A stretch of 64,000 nt of DNA from an uncultured Candidatus Melainabacteria bacterium (GTDB lineage: Bacteria > Cyanobacteriota > Vampirovibrionia > Gastranaerophilales > Gastranaerophilaceae): assembly GCA_947364235.1 (NCBI GenBank), contig CANARY010000001.1, positions 1 to 64,000 of the forward strand. The letters are read 5' to 3'. Below, in pieces: positions 26,606-35,803 of this stretch. The notes under the pieces were generated by a model. That model was not told the origin of the DNA, did not search any database, and was given only the letters and a program-made list of their open reading frames with translations. Within the stretch, counting starts at the first letter, position 1. Every line of letters begins with the position of its first letter. Made by a program: the position numbers and the translations under genes.

Positions 26606-27883
26606 ATGAAATTTGATACTAAGCTTTTACACGCAGGATATGAACCTAAAGAACATCAAATGTGCATAAATGTTCCTATTTATCCGACAACAGCATTTGA
26701 TTTTGGCGAAGTCCAGCGCGGAGCTGATTTATTTGATTTAAAAGTTGAAGGTGATATTTACACCAGGCTTTCTAACCCGACAAATAACATACTGGAAAAG
26801 CGCCTTGCTGAGCTTGAAGGCGGAGTTGCAGCTTTAAGCTTTTCATCTGGTCAGGCGGCAACAACTGCTGCGATTTTAAATATCACCGGCTCTGGAGACG
26901 AAGTTGTTGCCGCCTCTACTCTATATGGCGGAACTTGCAACCTGTTTTCTTCAACATTCAAAAAACTGGGAATTAATGTCAAATTTGCACAAGGAGAAGA
27001 GCCGGAAGATTTCGAACGTGAAATTACCAGCAAAACTAGATGTATTTTTATTGAACTTCTTTCAAACCCTGCTTTAAATATCATTGATATTGAGAAACTT
27101 GCTAAAACCGCTCATAAACACAATATTCCTTTGATTGTTGATAACACAATTCCAAGCCCTTACCTTTGCAGGCCTATTGAATGGGGAGCTGACATTGTTG
27201 TTCATTCAACTACCAAGTACATTTCAGGTCATGGTAACGCTATGGGCGGAGCGATTATTGACTCTGGTAATTTCAATTGGGAAGCTTCAGGAAAGTTTCC
27301 TGAACTTACGACTCCAGATGAGTCTTATCATGGGATTATTTACACAAAAGAATTCGGCAAAGCAGCTTATATTGTTAAAGCAAGAGCACAAATATTACGC
27401 GATATGGGTTCTTGCCCGAGTCCTTTCAATTCTTATCTGACGATTTCAGGGCTGGAAACTTTATCGCTTAGAATGCAAAGACATTGTGATTCGGCATTGA
27501 AAATTGCCGAGTGGCTTGAAAACCACCCTTCAATAAGCTGGGTGAATTATCCGGGGTTAAAGAGCAGCAAGTACTATGAGCTTGCACAAAAGTACACTCC
27601 AAAAGGATGTTCTTCAATTGTCGGCTTTGGATTAAAAGGCGGAGCAAAAGCCGGAGAAAAATTTATTAACTCGCTTTCGATTCCTATTCACACAACTAAC
27701 ATCGGCGATACAAGAAGCATAATAACATATCCGTATTTGACAACTCACAGGCAGCTGACTGATGAGCAAAAAATTGCCTGCGGAGTTACTGATGATTTTA
27801 TGCGTTTTTCTGTCGGTTTAGAAGATGTTGAAGATATTATCGAAGATTTAGACAAAGCAATTGGGTTAAGCCAATGTGTATAG
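26606..27883 (+). CDS. metY: O-acetylhomoserine sulfhydrylase
   Basis: 425 residues of the Cys/Met-metabolism PLP family, with the PLP-binding context SGQAATTAAI near 88 and the Schiff-base Lys in VVHSTTKYISGHG near 203. Length near 425, longer than cystathionine synthases, points to the MetY type that makes homocysteine from O-acetylhomoserine and sulfide. The substrate is made by the next gene, metX, whose start it overlaps by 10 bases. Confidence 0.92.
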   Translation: MKFDTKLLHAGYEPKEHQMCINVPIYPTTAFDFGEVQRGADLFDLKVEGDIYTRLSNPTNNILEKRLAELEGGVAALSFSSGQAATTAAILNITGSGDEVVAASTLYGGTCNLFSSTFKKLGINVKFAQGEEPEDFEREITSKTRCIFIELLSNPALNIIDIEKLAKTAHKHNIPLIVDNTIPSPYLCRPIEWGADIVVHSTTKYISGHGNAMGGAIIDSGNFNWEASGKFPELTTPDESYHGIIYTKEFGKAAYIVKARAQILRDMGSCPSPFNSYLTISGLETLSLRMQRHCDSALKIAEWLENHPSISWVNYPGLKSSKYYELAQKYTPKGCSSIVGFGLKGGAKAGEKFINSLSIPIHTTNIGDTRSIITYPYLTTHRQLTDEQKIACGVTDDFMRFSVGLEDVEDIIEDLDKAIGLSQCV

Positions 27884-28965
27884 TTGAAACCAAGATTTTT
27901 AAGATTAATGAGCCTGTGAGCCTTGAATCAGGCAGAGAATTGAAAGAAGTAGAAGTTGCTTATGAAACTTACGGAAAGTTGAACGAAGCCGGAGATAATG
28001 CAATTTTACTTCTTCACGCTTTAACAGGCGATGCGCATGCAGCAGGATATCACGAAGGCGATGCAAAGCCAGGCTGGTGGAATGACATGGTAGGTTCCGG
28101 AAAAGCGTTTGACACAGACAAATACTTTGTTATCTGCTCAAATATGCTGGGAGGATGCAAAGGTACGACCGGCCCAGGCTCAATAAATCCAGAAACCGGA
28201 ATCGAATACGGATTGACTTTTCCGGTAATAACAATTGAAGATGTAGTAAAAGTTCAAAAAAAGCTTATTGACTTTCTCGGTGTAAAAAAACTTACAGCAG
28301 CAGGCGGTTCTATGGGAGGAATGCAGGCGCTTGAGTGGGCTTTAACCTATAAAGAAATGGTTTCAAATGTAATTGTTATCGCTTCAACTCCAAGACTTTC
28401 AGCTCAAAGCATTGCTTTTAATGCTGTGGGCAGAAACGCAATACTTTCTGACCCAAACTTTAACAACGGAAATTATTATCACGGAGAAAAACCTGAAAAA
28501 GGACTTGCTATTGCAAGAATGGTAGGACATATTACATATCTCTGTGAAGAAGCTATGCACGAAAAGTTTGCGAGAAGATTTCAAGATAAAGATTCTCCAA
28601 ACTTTAATTTTGACATTGATTTTGAAGTTGAAAGCTATCTGGCACATCAAGGTCAGACTTTTGTAGACAGGTTTGATGCAAACAGCTACCTTTATATTAC
28701 AAAAGCTGTTGATTATTTTGATATTGCCAAAAAGTACGGCTCGCTCGAAAAAGCGTTTGAAAATACAAATGCAAGATACCTTGTAATATCTTTTTCGTCT
28801 GACTGGCTGTTTCCTTCTGAACAATCAAAAGAACTTGTTGGCGCTCTAATGCGTAATAAAAAAGACGTTTCTTATTGTGAAATTCAATCACCTTGCGGTC
28901 ATGATGCATTCTTACTTGAATATGAAACTCAAACTAAAATTATAAGGAGTTTTCTATGGGGTTAA
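27874..28965 (+). CDS. metX: Homoserine O-acetyltransferase
   Basis: 363 residues, alpha/beta-hydrolase fold. The nucleophile Ser lies in GGSMGGMQALEW (near 145), the Asp in SSDWLFP, and the His in PCGHDAFLLE. It transfers acetyl (or in some species succinyl) to homoserine. It overlaps metY upstream and metW downstream by 10 bases each, a tightly coupled methionine cassette. Confidence 0.93.
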   Translation: MCIVETKIFKINEPVSLESGRELKEVEVAYETYGKLNEAGDNAILLLHALTGDAHAAGYHEGDAKPGWWNDMVGSGKAFDTDKYFVICSNMLGGCKGTTGPGSINPETGIEYGLTFPVITIEDVVKVQKKLIDFLGVKKLTAAGGSMGGMQALEWALTYKEMVSNVIVIASTPRLSAQSIAFNAVGRNAILSDPNFNNGNYYHGEKPEKGLAIARMVGHITYLCEEAMHEKFARRFQDKDSPNFNFDIDFEVESYLAHQGQTFVDRFDANSYLYITKAVDYFDIAKKYGSLEKAFENTNARYLVISFSSDWLFPSEQSKELVGALMRNKKDVSYCEIQSPCGHDAFLLEYETQTKIIRSFLWG

Positions 28966-29549
28966 ACTACTTTATAATCCAGGACATGATAAATTCTGGA
29001 ATGTCTGTTCTTGATGTCGGATGCGGAGACGGTACTTTAATGAAAATGCTTCAAGAAAAAGAAGTACAAGTAACAGGAATAGATATTAATCAAGACAACA
29101 CTGTTAAATGTCTTGAAAAAGGCTTGTCCGTGATACAAGGAGATATTGATGAAGGTTTGCATGGTTATCCTGACAAATCTTATGATTATGTTGTTTTAAA
29201 CCAAACGCTGCAGTCAACAGAAAAACCAGACTATGTAATTCAAGAAATGCTGAGAGTAGGTAAAAAAGTTATAATAAGCTTTCCAAACTTTGCTTATTGG
29301 AAAGTACGTTTTTATCTGCTTTTTCACGGCAGAATGCCAAAATCCAAAGCACTTCCTTTTGAATGGTACAATACACCAAATATTCACCTTTTGACGATTA
29401 AAGACTTTTATAACTTTGCAAAAGAGTATAAATTCAAGATAGAAAAAAAGATCAGCATGACAGATGGAAAAATTAGAAATAGTGTATTTCACAATTTTTT
29501 TGATAACATGTTTACAGAGGAAGTAATATTTTTATGTACGAAGAATTAA
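28956..29549 (+). CDS. metW: Methionine biosynthesis protein MetW
   Basis: 197 residues, class I methyltransferase-like fold. It has VLDVGCGDGTLMKML near 18 and the MetW-typical ISFPNFAYWKVRF, then PFEWYNTPNIHLLT. MetW is found beside MetX and is thought to support homoserine acetylation; its own reaction is unclear. RBS AAGGAG lies inside metX. It overlaps the glycosylase gene by 16 bases. Confidence 0.93.
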   Translation: MGLNYFIIQDMINSGMSVLDVGCGDGTLMKMLQEKEVQVTGIDINQDNTVKCLEKGLSVIQGDIDEGLHGYPDKSYDYVVLNQTLQSTEKPDYVIQEMLRVGKKVIISFPNFAYWKVRFYLLFHGRMPKSKALPFEWYNTPNIHLLTIKDFYNFAKEYKFKIEKKISMTDGKIRNSVFHNFFDNMFTEEVIFLCTKN

Positions 29550-30133
29550 ACGAAATCCGCGAGAAATGCTTAAACTGTCAGAAATGCCCGCTTGGAAAAA
29601 CACGCACAAACATAGTTTTTTCAGATGGAATTCCTAACTCTAAGCTTATGCTTATAGGCGAAGCTCCTGGATTTTATGAAGATCAGCAGGGAAAACCTTT
29701 TGTCGGAAAAGCTGGACAGCTTCTTGATCGTATTTTTGCGTCAGTGGGGCTCTCACGCGAGAAAGATGTTTATATTTGTAATACTCTCAAATGCCGGCCT
29801 CCGGAAAACCGAAATCCTTTGCCGGATGAAAAAGAAGCTTGCTGGGAATATTTAAAATCGCAAATTGAAATTATTAAACCACAACTGATACTTTTATGCG
29901 GAAATGTTGCTGTGCAGTCTATTTTAGGCAATGCAGGCGGAATTACACGCATTAGAGGAAAATGGTTCAGCCCAGAAGCTGCTGTTGTAGACGTTTACGG
30001 CGCAAAAATGATGCCGATTTTTCACCCGTCTTATCTTTTAAGAAATGATTCTAGAGAAAAAGGAAGCCCAAAATGGCTTATGTGGCAGGATATTCAAGAA
30101 ATCAAACGTGAATACGATAAATTGTCAGCATAA
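29534..30133 (+). CDS. Type 4 uracil-DNA glycosylase
   Basis: 199 residues. The iron-sulfur cysteines are CLNCQKCPLG at the N-terminus plus CRPPENRNP and one further Cys. The active-site motif GEAPGFYEDQQGKPFVGKAG is typical of family 4/5. It removes uracil from deaminated DNA. It is the last gene of the run beginning at 24929. The stop overlaps the end of the convergent PHP gene by 9 bases. Being downstream of metW looks like chance operon membership. Confidence 0.92.
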   Translation: MYEELNEIREKCLNCQKCPLGKTRTNIVFSDGIPNSKLMLIGEAPGFYEDQQGKPFVGKAGQLLDRIFASVGLSREKDVYICNTLKCRPPENRNPLPDEKEACWEYLKSQIEIIKPQLILLCGNVAVQSILGNAGGITRIRGKWFSPEAAVVDVYGAKMMPIFHPSYLLRNDSREKGSPKWLMWQDIQEIKREYDKLSA

Positions 30134-30985
30134 TCCGCCACTAATTATTTTTTGAACTTTCTGATGGAAAATATTTTTTCCGTGAGTATCTGTACCGCCT
30201 GTCTCAAACCAATCATTTTCTGCGGCAATTTTTTTACTCTCTTGTATTTGTTCTGAAAGCTCAGGAGAAGATTTTATTCCGATATATTGATAATTAGACT
30301 CGATTCCATTTATTCCAATCCGTTTGAGATATTGTATGAATTCGGGCTGAACACCATTTCCTTGAGCAAAACGTGCCGGATGAGCATAAGAAAGAATCGC
30401 TCCAAATTCTTTAATTATATTAATTAGATTTATTGGATTAAAAACAGAAAGCTTCTTTAACAACTCCTGAGAAAAAGGGTTAATCCCTAGTCCTACTGCT
30501 TCAAAAGCCGGAAACTTAAATCCGCTCTGCTCATCTAAAAACATAAATTCACATCCTGCCGCAAACCTAAAATTTTTATATTTTTTAGGATTATCCGCAA
30601 TCATTGCAATAATTTCCTGTGAAGCTTCGCAATTATTATGATCTGTTGCTGCTGAAATATAAGGAGGAAAAGAATCTCTTTCCTTTGATTTGGCAATCTT
30701 ATCTGCATAACGAACAGATTGTTCAAGATATTCTTCAGGACTCATAGAACCGTCGGATTTTCTGGTATGAACATGTAAATTAACTCTAAAATTTCCTGTT
30801 TTAATATTATTAAAGTCAGCTCCGACATCATAAAAATCAGCAGGAATTTTTCTTAACAACTCTTGCAGCTCAAAAGGTGTAAGAATAGAGTCTAAATCTG
30901 CTGTTTTGGGAGTGAATTGAAAACGCCGTTGAATTCCCTGAATTAAAGCATTTTTATATGATAGTGAAGAAATTTTATTTATCAT
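30125..30985 (-). CDS. PHP-domain metal-dependent phosphoesterase
   Basis: 286 residues with PHP motifs: NLHVHTRKSDGSMSPEE (motif I), AATDHNN (II), CEFMF (III), SYAHPARF and GTDTHGK (IV). Related enzymes hydrolyse nucleotide or histidinol phosphates. The N-terminal 60 residues are an extension I cannot assign (MINKISSLSYKNALIQGIQR). The start overlaps ogt by 11 bases, so the two are coupled. Confidence 0.85.
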   Translation of the reverse strand: MINKISSLSYKNALIQGIQRRFQFTPKTADLDSILTPFELQELLRKIPADFYDVGADFNNIKTGNFRVNLHVHTRKSDGSMSPEEYLEQSVRYADKIAKSKERDSFPPYISAATDHNNCEASQEIIAMIADNPKKYKNFRFAAGCEFMFLDEQSGFKFPAFEAVGLGINPFSQELLKKLSVFNPINLINIIKEFGAILSYAHPARFAQGNGVQPEFIQYLKRIGINGIESNYQYIGIKSSPELSEQIQESKKIAAENDWFETGGTDTHGKNIFHQKVQKIISGGLC

Positions 30986-31532
30986 ACACTTTATCCCTGC
31001 CGATAAGTTTTGGATTAAATAAACCGCCCATATTCACTCCTTCATGCCTTAAAAGCTTAATTTTTGTTTTTATTCCTCCCGCATATCCTGTTAAACTGCC
31101 ATTAGAGCCTACAACCCTGTGACAAGGAATAATAATCGAAATTGGATTATGTCCGACAGCACCTCCGACAGCCTGTGCTGACATTCTCTCTTTACCTCTT
31201 TCTTTTGCAATTATTTTTGCAATCTCACCATAAGTATAAACTTCTCCATAAGGAATTTCACAAAGAATCTGCCAAACTCTTTGCCTAAAATCATTTCCCG
31301 CAGGAGCAAGCTGAAGCTCTGAAATTTCAGGCTTCTCACCTTTAAAATATCTATCTAACCATTTTTTTGTTTTCTCAAATATTTCAAAGTTATTGTTTTC
31401 AACCATTTGAGAATCAATAGTACCGCCAAAATATTTCTGCCCCTCAAGCCAGAGCCCGACGAGGTTTTCTTTATTGTCACAAGCAAGTGTGATATTCCCT
31501 ATTGACGAATTGTAATGTGTTTTATAATACAT
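30975..31532 (-). CDS. ogt: Methylated-DNA--protein-cysteine methyltransferase
   Basis: 185 residues with the acceptor motif IIPCHRVVGSNGSLTGYAGG near 135-154; Cys is the alkyl acceptor. It repairs O6-methylguanine by suicide transfer. An N-terminal Ogt-like domain is present. The start has GAAGGAGTGATGTCC upstream. First gene of a two-gene operon with the PHP protein. Confidence 0.93.
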   Translation of the reverse strand: MYYKTHYNSSIGNITLACDNKENLVGLWLEGQKYFGGTIDSQMVENNNFEIFEKTKKWLDRYFKGEKPEISELQLAPAGNDFRQRVWQILCEIPYGEVYTYGEIAKIIAKERGKERMSAQAVGGAVGHNPISIIIPCHRVVGSNGSLTGYAGGIKTKIKLLRHEGVNMGGLFNPKLIGRDKVYDK

Positions 31533-31593
31533 CTGGACATCACTCCTTCACTTTTTATAAAGTATATACTAATGAACACATAAACTCAATAAA

Positions 31594-31624
31594 TAAAAAA
31601 GAGCCCTTATAGGACTCTTCTTTA
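31594..31624 (-). terminator. Terminator of tRNA-Gly
   Basis: On the minus strand AAGAGTCC pairs with GGGCTCTT around TATAA (one mismatch), followed by a T run. Confidence 0.8.
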
Positions 31625-31700
31625 TGGAGCGGAAGACGAGACTCGAACTCGCGACAGTCTGCTTGGAAGGCAGATACTCTACCAACTGAGCTACTTCCGC
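31625..31700 (-). tRNA. tRNA-Gly (TCC)
   Basis: Minus-strand cloverleaf: acceptor GCGGAAG with CTTCCGC, discriminator T, CCA encoded at the 3' end. The anticodon loop is CTTCCAA, giving anticodon UCC. A terminator follows directly. Confidence 0.96.
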
Positions 31701-31773
31701 ACAACCCTCTCGGGCTGCTGCGCTTATAGCGCGTAATTAAATTTTATACTAAACATATTTTATTTTCAAGTAC

Positions 31774-32421
31774 TTACTGAGGAAGTGATGTATTTGCACC
31801 ATTCAAAGCAGGAGCATCTCCAGCTGTTCCAAACATTGTATCCTCAGGAGAAGTATGAGCATATAATCTTAAGCTCAAGTTTGTAATCAAAATCTTTTTG
31901 TCTTTCTGATAAGGCTTAACTTCAAGCTCATTTATACGTATATAATAAGGATATTGATAAATATCTTGAATCAACTTACCAAGATTTACATAATTTGAAA
32001 CAAGCTCCATATTTACATCACATACAAAATATACATCTTTGCCAAACCTTACAAAATTATCTGCATTAGGATTATAAGCATAATCAATTGCTCTTATTTT
32101 AACTGAATTTGCATGAAGCATTTCGATTACATCATTGTACAAAGTAAAGAATAAAGTTTCATTACCTAAATCTGACTCCACAGGAGAATATATCTTCTTC
32201 TGAGAAGAACCGATTGAATCTTTAATCTTTTTTATCTTACCTTGAACAACTGCAATCTTTTTCTGCAAATCTGCTTCTTCATTTTGTTTTGCAGCAACTT
32301 GAGATTCTAAAGATTTTAATTCATTCACTTTCGGTGTAATCATCATAACAGCGCCCGCAATAAGCCCGATAACTACTACACAAAAAAGAATTACACCATA
32401 ATATCTTTTATTTTTATCCAT
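31774..32421 (-). CDS. pilO: Type IV pilus inner-membrane protein PilO-like
   Basis: 215 residues. One N-terminal transmembrane segment (GVILFCVVVIGLIAGAVMM) is followed by a coiled coil (about 35-75) and a ferredoxin-like periplasmic domain. This is the PilO design. PilO pairs with PilN to link the cytoplasmic PilM ring to the pilus machine. It follows the pilM-pilN fusion by 13 bases. No pilP or pilQ follows in this window. Confidence 0.78.
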   Translation of the reverse strand: MDKNKRYYGVILFCVVVIGLIAGAVMMITPKVNELKSLESQVAAKQNEEADLQKKIAVVQGKIKKIKDSIGSSQKKIYSPVESDLGNETLFFTLYNDVIEMLHANSVKIRAIDYAYNPNADNFVRFGKDVYFVCDVNMELVSNYVNLGKLIQDIYQYPYYIRINELEVKPYQKDKKILITNLSLRLYAHTSPEDTMFGTAGDAPALNGANTSLPQ

Positions 32422-32434
32422 TTCAAAATACCTT

Positions 32435-34078
32435 CTAATTATTTTCGTTTATAATTTCTAACCCAGGTAAACCTGAATTATTAGAATTGCTGCTATCACT
32501 TTTTCCTTTATCAGCAGAAGTATCATCAGAAATTTTAAATTCATAAAAATCTGCGTTAAGCGAAGTCAAAATTGAATCTGTATCAAATTCTCCATCTTCG
32601 CCTTCTGCAATCTGAATACTTGATTTAGAAGCAAGGCCAAGTTTTTGAAGCTTGATTTTAGAATCTGGATCATAATCTTTGATACTCCTAAAGAAAGAAT
32701 AAACACTTTCAAGATTATCAGCTTGACCTTCAATTGTAGTCTTATCTCCTAATTTCAAATATGTCAGCCATAATTTTTTCGGAATTTCTGTTCCCACAAT
32801 TGTATAATAAGAATAAATATTTTTATTATGTTCCAAACCTATACGAATTTCATCGCCTTCATCAAATAAATCTGAAGATATGTTTTCATTATCTTTCAAG
32901 AATTGCTGTTTCTGAGTAATGCTCATTTCTAAAGTTTGAAGCTTAGACTGCTCAGCTGCAACCTTTCCTGTGTACATCAAAAATACAAACACAGCAGGAG
33001 CAACAATTAATAAAGCAAAGAGAATAAACATTTTTGTTAAAAATGCTCCGCTAAGCACAATTGTTCTGCCGCCCAAAACAAGCTCAGGAGGCTGTTCAGA
33101 TAAATATATATCACCAAGAGCTTTGTTGAATAAATTCAAATGAGCATCTGAATAAGGCTCAAAATCTTTTAATATAGAAGCACCGATGACATCTAACGAA
33201 ATCATATTGGCAAAATTATCATCTACCCCTGCTCCAAGATCAACAAAAGCTTCTTTAGAAAAACAGTTTGCTTCCTGATGAATAATCGGAGCTGAATAAG
33301 TTAATTTACTTGCCAGTGCTTCTGCACTTATAATATTTGTTTTTGAAACTACGCATAAATACTTTGAAGGCAGATTTTTAAGTATAGGACTTACCGCATT
33401 GATAACTGTTGAATAATTTTCAGCATCATCCAAAACTTGACCGATACTAATTCGTTCTTCAAAAGAATCTACATAAGACTTTCCATTCATTGGAATAACT
33501 CTGCAACAAAGATTATCTACAATTAACAATACCCATGACATATCAGGATCAACATTTACACGGCCTTTATACATCAAAGCATTTAAAACAGAGTTCACAG
33601 ATGTATCAATACCATAAAGCTTAAACCCTAAGTCTTTAATAATCATTGCTACTTCAATAAGCATTGTCTTCTGCGCAGCTGTATAAGCAATTTTATAAAA
33701 CTGCATTGAAGAATTTGGCAAGCTAGCCGCTGCAACTGCCGGTTCAACTGATTTAAAAATAAAATGATCAGCAAGATCTTCTTCTATTGCACCTGAGATT
33801 TGAGTCTCATCCAAAGAAGCAGGATAATCTTTTATCTTAAAGACAACTGTAGGAATATTCAATACAACCTCAGAACCTTTAGGAATTTGAAGTTCAAAGA
33901 ATAAATCCTGCAAAGCTTCTTTGAATAAATCCAAATCTGCAATTTCACGTGCGCTTGAATCATATTCAAGCTGTCTTACGCCGTATTTTAAGACAGTCTG
34001 GGTTGCGAAATCAATTTGGGCAACTTCCAAGCCGACTTCAGGAGTTACGGACACACCTACTATCATCTTCTTACTCAT
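32435..34078 (-). CDS. PilM-PilN fusion, type IV pilus assembly
   Basis: 547 residues. Residues 1-330 are an actin-like PilM domain (starts MIVGVSVTPEVGLEVAQID; PTVVFKIKDYPASLDETQ). A transmembrane segment near 345-370 (FILFALLIVAPAVFVFLMYT) and a coiled coil follow. A PilN-like domain (PKKLWLTYLKLGDKTTIEGQ, then VYSFFRSI) is followed by a Ser/Asn/Asp-rich tail. PilM and PilN are usually separate genes; PilM binds the PilN N-terminal peptide, so a fusion fits the known contact. pilO follows. No frameshift separates the two halves. Confidence 0.75.
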   Translation of the reverse strand: MSKKMIVGVSVTPEVGLEVAQIDFATQTVLKYGVRQLEYDSSAREIADLDLFKEALQDLFFELQIPKGSEVVLNIPTVVFKIKDYPASLDETQISGAIEEDLADHFIFKSVEPAVAAASLPNSSMQFYKIAYTAAQKTMLIEVAMIIKDLGFKLYGIDTSVNSVLNALMYKGRVNVDPDMSWVLLIVDNLCCRVIPMNGKSYVDSFEERISIGQVLDDAENYSTVINAVSPILKNLPSKYLCVVSKTNIISAEALASKLTYSAPIIHQEANCFSKEAFVDLGAGVDDNFANMISLDVIGASILKDFEPYSDAHLNLFNKALGDIYLSEQPPELVLGGRTIVLSGAFLTKMFILFALLIVAPAVFVFLMYTGKVAAEQSKLQTLEMSITQKQQFLKDNENISSDLFDEGDEIRIGLEHNKNIYSYYTIVGTEIPKKLWLTYLKLGDKTTIEGQADNLESVYSFFRSIKDYDPDSKIKLQKLGLASKSSIQIAEGEDGEFDTDSILTSLNADFYEFKISDDTSADKGKSDSSNSNNSGLPGLEIINENN

Positions 34079-34104
34079 ATATATTTCTTCCTATTTTTTT
34101 TTAT

Positions 34105-34131
34105 TGTACAATAAAATTTAAATTTTGTACA
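34105..34131. promoter_or_regulatory. Near-palindrome between pilMN and nadA
   Basis: TGTAC, AAT, then AAAATTT faces AAATTTT and GTACA. Both half-sites match apart from a three-base insertion on the left. It lies in the 65-base divergent promoter space and could be an operator for either gene. Confidence 0.4.
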
Positions 34132-34143
34132 CAGGATAAATAA

Positions 34144-35052
34144 ATGAAAAATTTAATCGAGAAAATAAAAAAATTAAAAGAAGAGAAAAACGCTGTAATC
34201 CTTGCCCACAGCTACCAAAACATCGAAATTGATGAAGTTGCAGATTTCGTCGGAGACTCTCTTTACCTTAGCCAGATGGCTAAGACTACAAATGCCGATA
34301 TTATTGTGTTTGCGGGGGTTTATTTTATGGCTCAGACAGCCAAAATTATATCCCCTGAAAAAAAAGTTTTGCTCCCAAATGCAAGCGCCGGCTGTCTTAT
34401 GGCTGATATGATTAACCATGAACAGATGATTAATTTCAAAAAAAATCATCCAAATGTACCAGTTGTCTGCTACATTAACTCAACTGCAGAAGTAAAAGCT
34501 GAATGCGATATTTGCTGCACAAGCTCTAATGCGTTAAAAATTGTAAAAAGTCTTAACAATTCTAAAGTTCTATTTCTGCCGGATGCAAACCTGGGAAAAT
34601 GGGTAGAAAGCAAACTCGATGGAGTTGAAGTCATTACTTATGATGGAAACTGTCCGGTACACAATAACATTGAAATCAGAGATATTGAGCTTGCAAGAAA
34701 AAATTACCCTGATGCAAAAATACTCATACACCCTGAATGCAAACCGGAAGTCAGCCGTCTTGGCGATTATGTCGGAAGCACAAGCGGAATCATGGAATAC
34801 GTTAGAAAAAGCAAAGACAAGCAGTTTGTAATAGTTACAGAAAAAGGAGTTGCAGACAGGCTTGAACGCGATTATCCTGATAAGAAATTTATTCTTATAA
34901 AGAGTAATATGTTGTGTGAGAGCATGAAACTTACAACGTTAGAAGAGATTTTATACTCTTTAGAACATGAAGTTAATGAAATCACGCTCGACGAGAATGT
35001 CAGAAAACGAAGCACAGGTTGTATAGAAAGAATGTTAAAGGCGTCAAAATAA
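34144..35052 (+). CDS. nadA: Quinolinate synthase
   Basis: 302 residues. The three iron-sulfur ligands appear in NASAGCLMADM, HPECKPEV and STGCIERM, and the N-terminal ILAHSYQ is typical. It makes quinolinate from iminoaspartate and dihydroxyacetone phosphate for NAD. ACAGGATAAATAA precedes the ATG. The rlmB ATG begins on the base after its stop; nadB and nadC are not here. Confidence 0.95.
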   Translation: MKNLIEKIKKLKEEKNAVILAHSYQNIEIDEVADFVGDSLYLSQMAKTTNADIIVFAGVYFMAQTAKIISPEKKVLLPNASAGCLMADMINHEQMINFKKNHPNVPVVCYINSTAEVKAECDICCTSSNALKIVKSLNNSKVLFLPDANLGKWVESKLDGVEVITYDGNCPVHNNIEIRDIELARKNYPDAKILIHPECKPEVSRLGDYVGSTSGIMEYVRKSKDKQFVIVTEKGVADRLERDYPDKKFILIKSNMLCESMKLTTLEEILYSLEHEVNEITLDENVRKRSTGCIERMLKASK

Positions 35053-35802
35053 ATGGAAAACATAATTTACGGAAAAAATGCAATAATCGAAGCTCTGGAA
35101 GCTGGAAACAGAACTTTTAACAAAATTCTGATTTCAAACAGCGCTCATTCTGATTCAAAAATCGAAAAAATAAAAGAGCTTGCTTCTAGAGAAGGAATCG
35201 TTTACCAGTTCGTCAGCATCCAAAAGCTTAACCAGCTTGAGCCGGATGGGCGTCATCAAGGTGTTATTGCACAGATTTCTCCGGTCAAGTATGTTGAACT
35301 CGAAGATTTTATTGAAGAAAATAAAGGCAACAACACATCTGTTGTAATCTTAGACGGGGTTGAAGACTCTCACAACATCGGCGCAATAATTCGTTCTGCT
35401 GTATGTGCAGGAGTAAAAGGGATTATTCTGCCTTCAAGACGCGGTGTACTTGTAAACTCAACTGTAGAAAAAACAAGTGCCGGTGCAGTTAACCACATTT
35501 CAATAATAAAAGTAAATAGTCTGGTTAACGCTGTCCAAAAATTAAAAGAAAACGACTACTGGGTAATTGCTTCTGACCACCACGCAAAAGATAATTATTT
35601 TGATATAGATTACACAGATATGAATTTTGCTCTCATAATGGGCGCTGAGCATGCAGGAATTTCTAAATCTTTACTGAAACTTTCGGATTTTGTTGTTAAA
35701 ATCCCAATGTTAACAAATTTTAATTCCTTAAATGTATCTAACGCAGCTGCGATAATATTATTTGAGAGCGTAAAACAATGTTCAAAAAAACGAGGTAAAT
35801 AA
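35053..35802 (+). CDS. rlmB: 23S rRNA 2'-O-ribose methyltransferase (RlmB/TrmH family)
   Basis: 249 residues, SPOUT fold. An N-terminal substrate-binding domain ([20 protein letters not shown]) comes first. The three SpoU motifs follow: [22 protein letters not shown], and [20 protein letters not shown]. The likely product is Gm2251 in 23S rRNA, although a TrmH-like tRNA role cannot be excluded. It sits between nadA and the sigma factor in one operon (1-base spacing both sides). Confidence 0.9.
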   Translation: MENIIYGKNAIIEALEAGNRTFNKILISNSAHSDSKIEKIKELASREGIVYQFVSIQKLNQLEPDGRHQGVIAQISPVKYVELEDFIEENKGNNTSVVILDGVEDSHNIGAIIRSAVCAGVKGIILPSRRGVLVNSTVEKTSAGAVNHISIIKVNSLVNAVQKLKENDYWVIASDHHAKDNYFDIDYTDMNFALIMGAEHAGISKSLLKLSDFVVKIPMLTNFNSLNVSNAAAIILFESVKQCSKKRGK

Positions 35803-35803
35803 A

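Noticed and set aside
26560-26606. SAM or T-box riboswitch before metY
   Set aside because: metY begins on the base after the ligase stop, leaving no room for a leader. The operon promoter at 24863 has only about 40 bases before the first gene.
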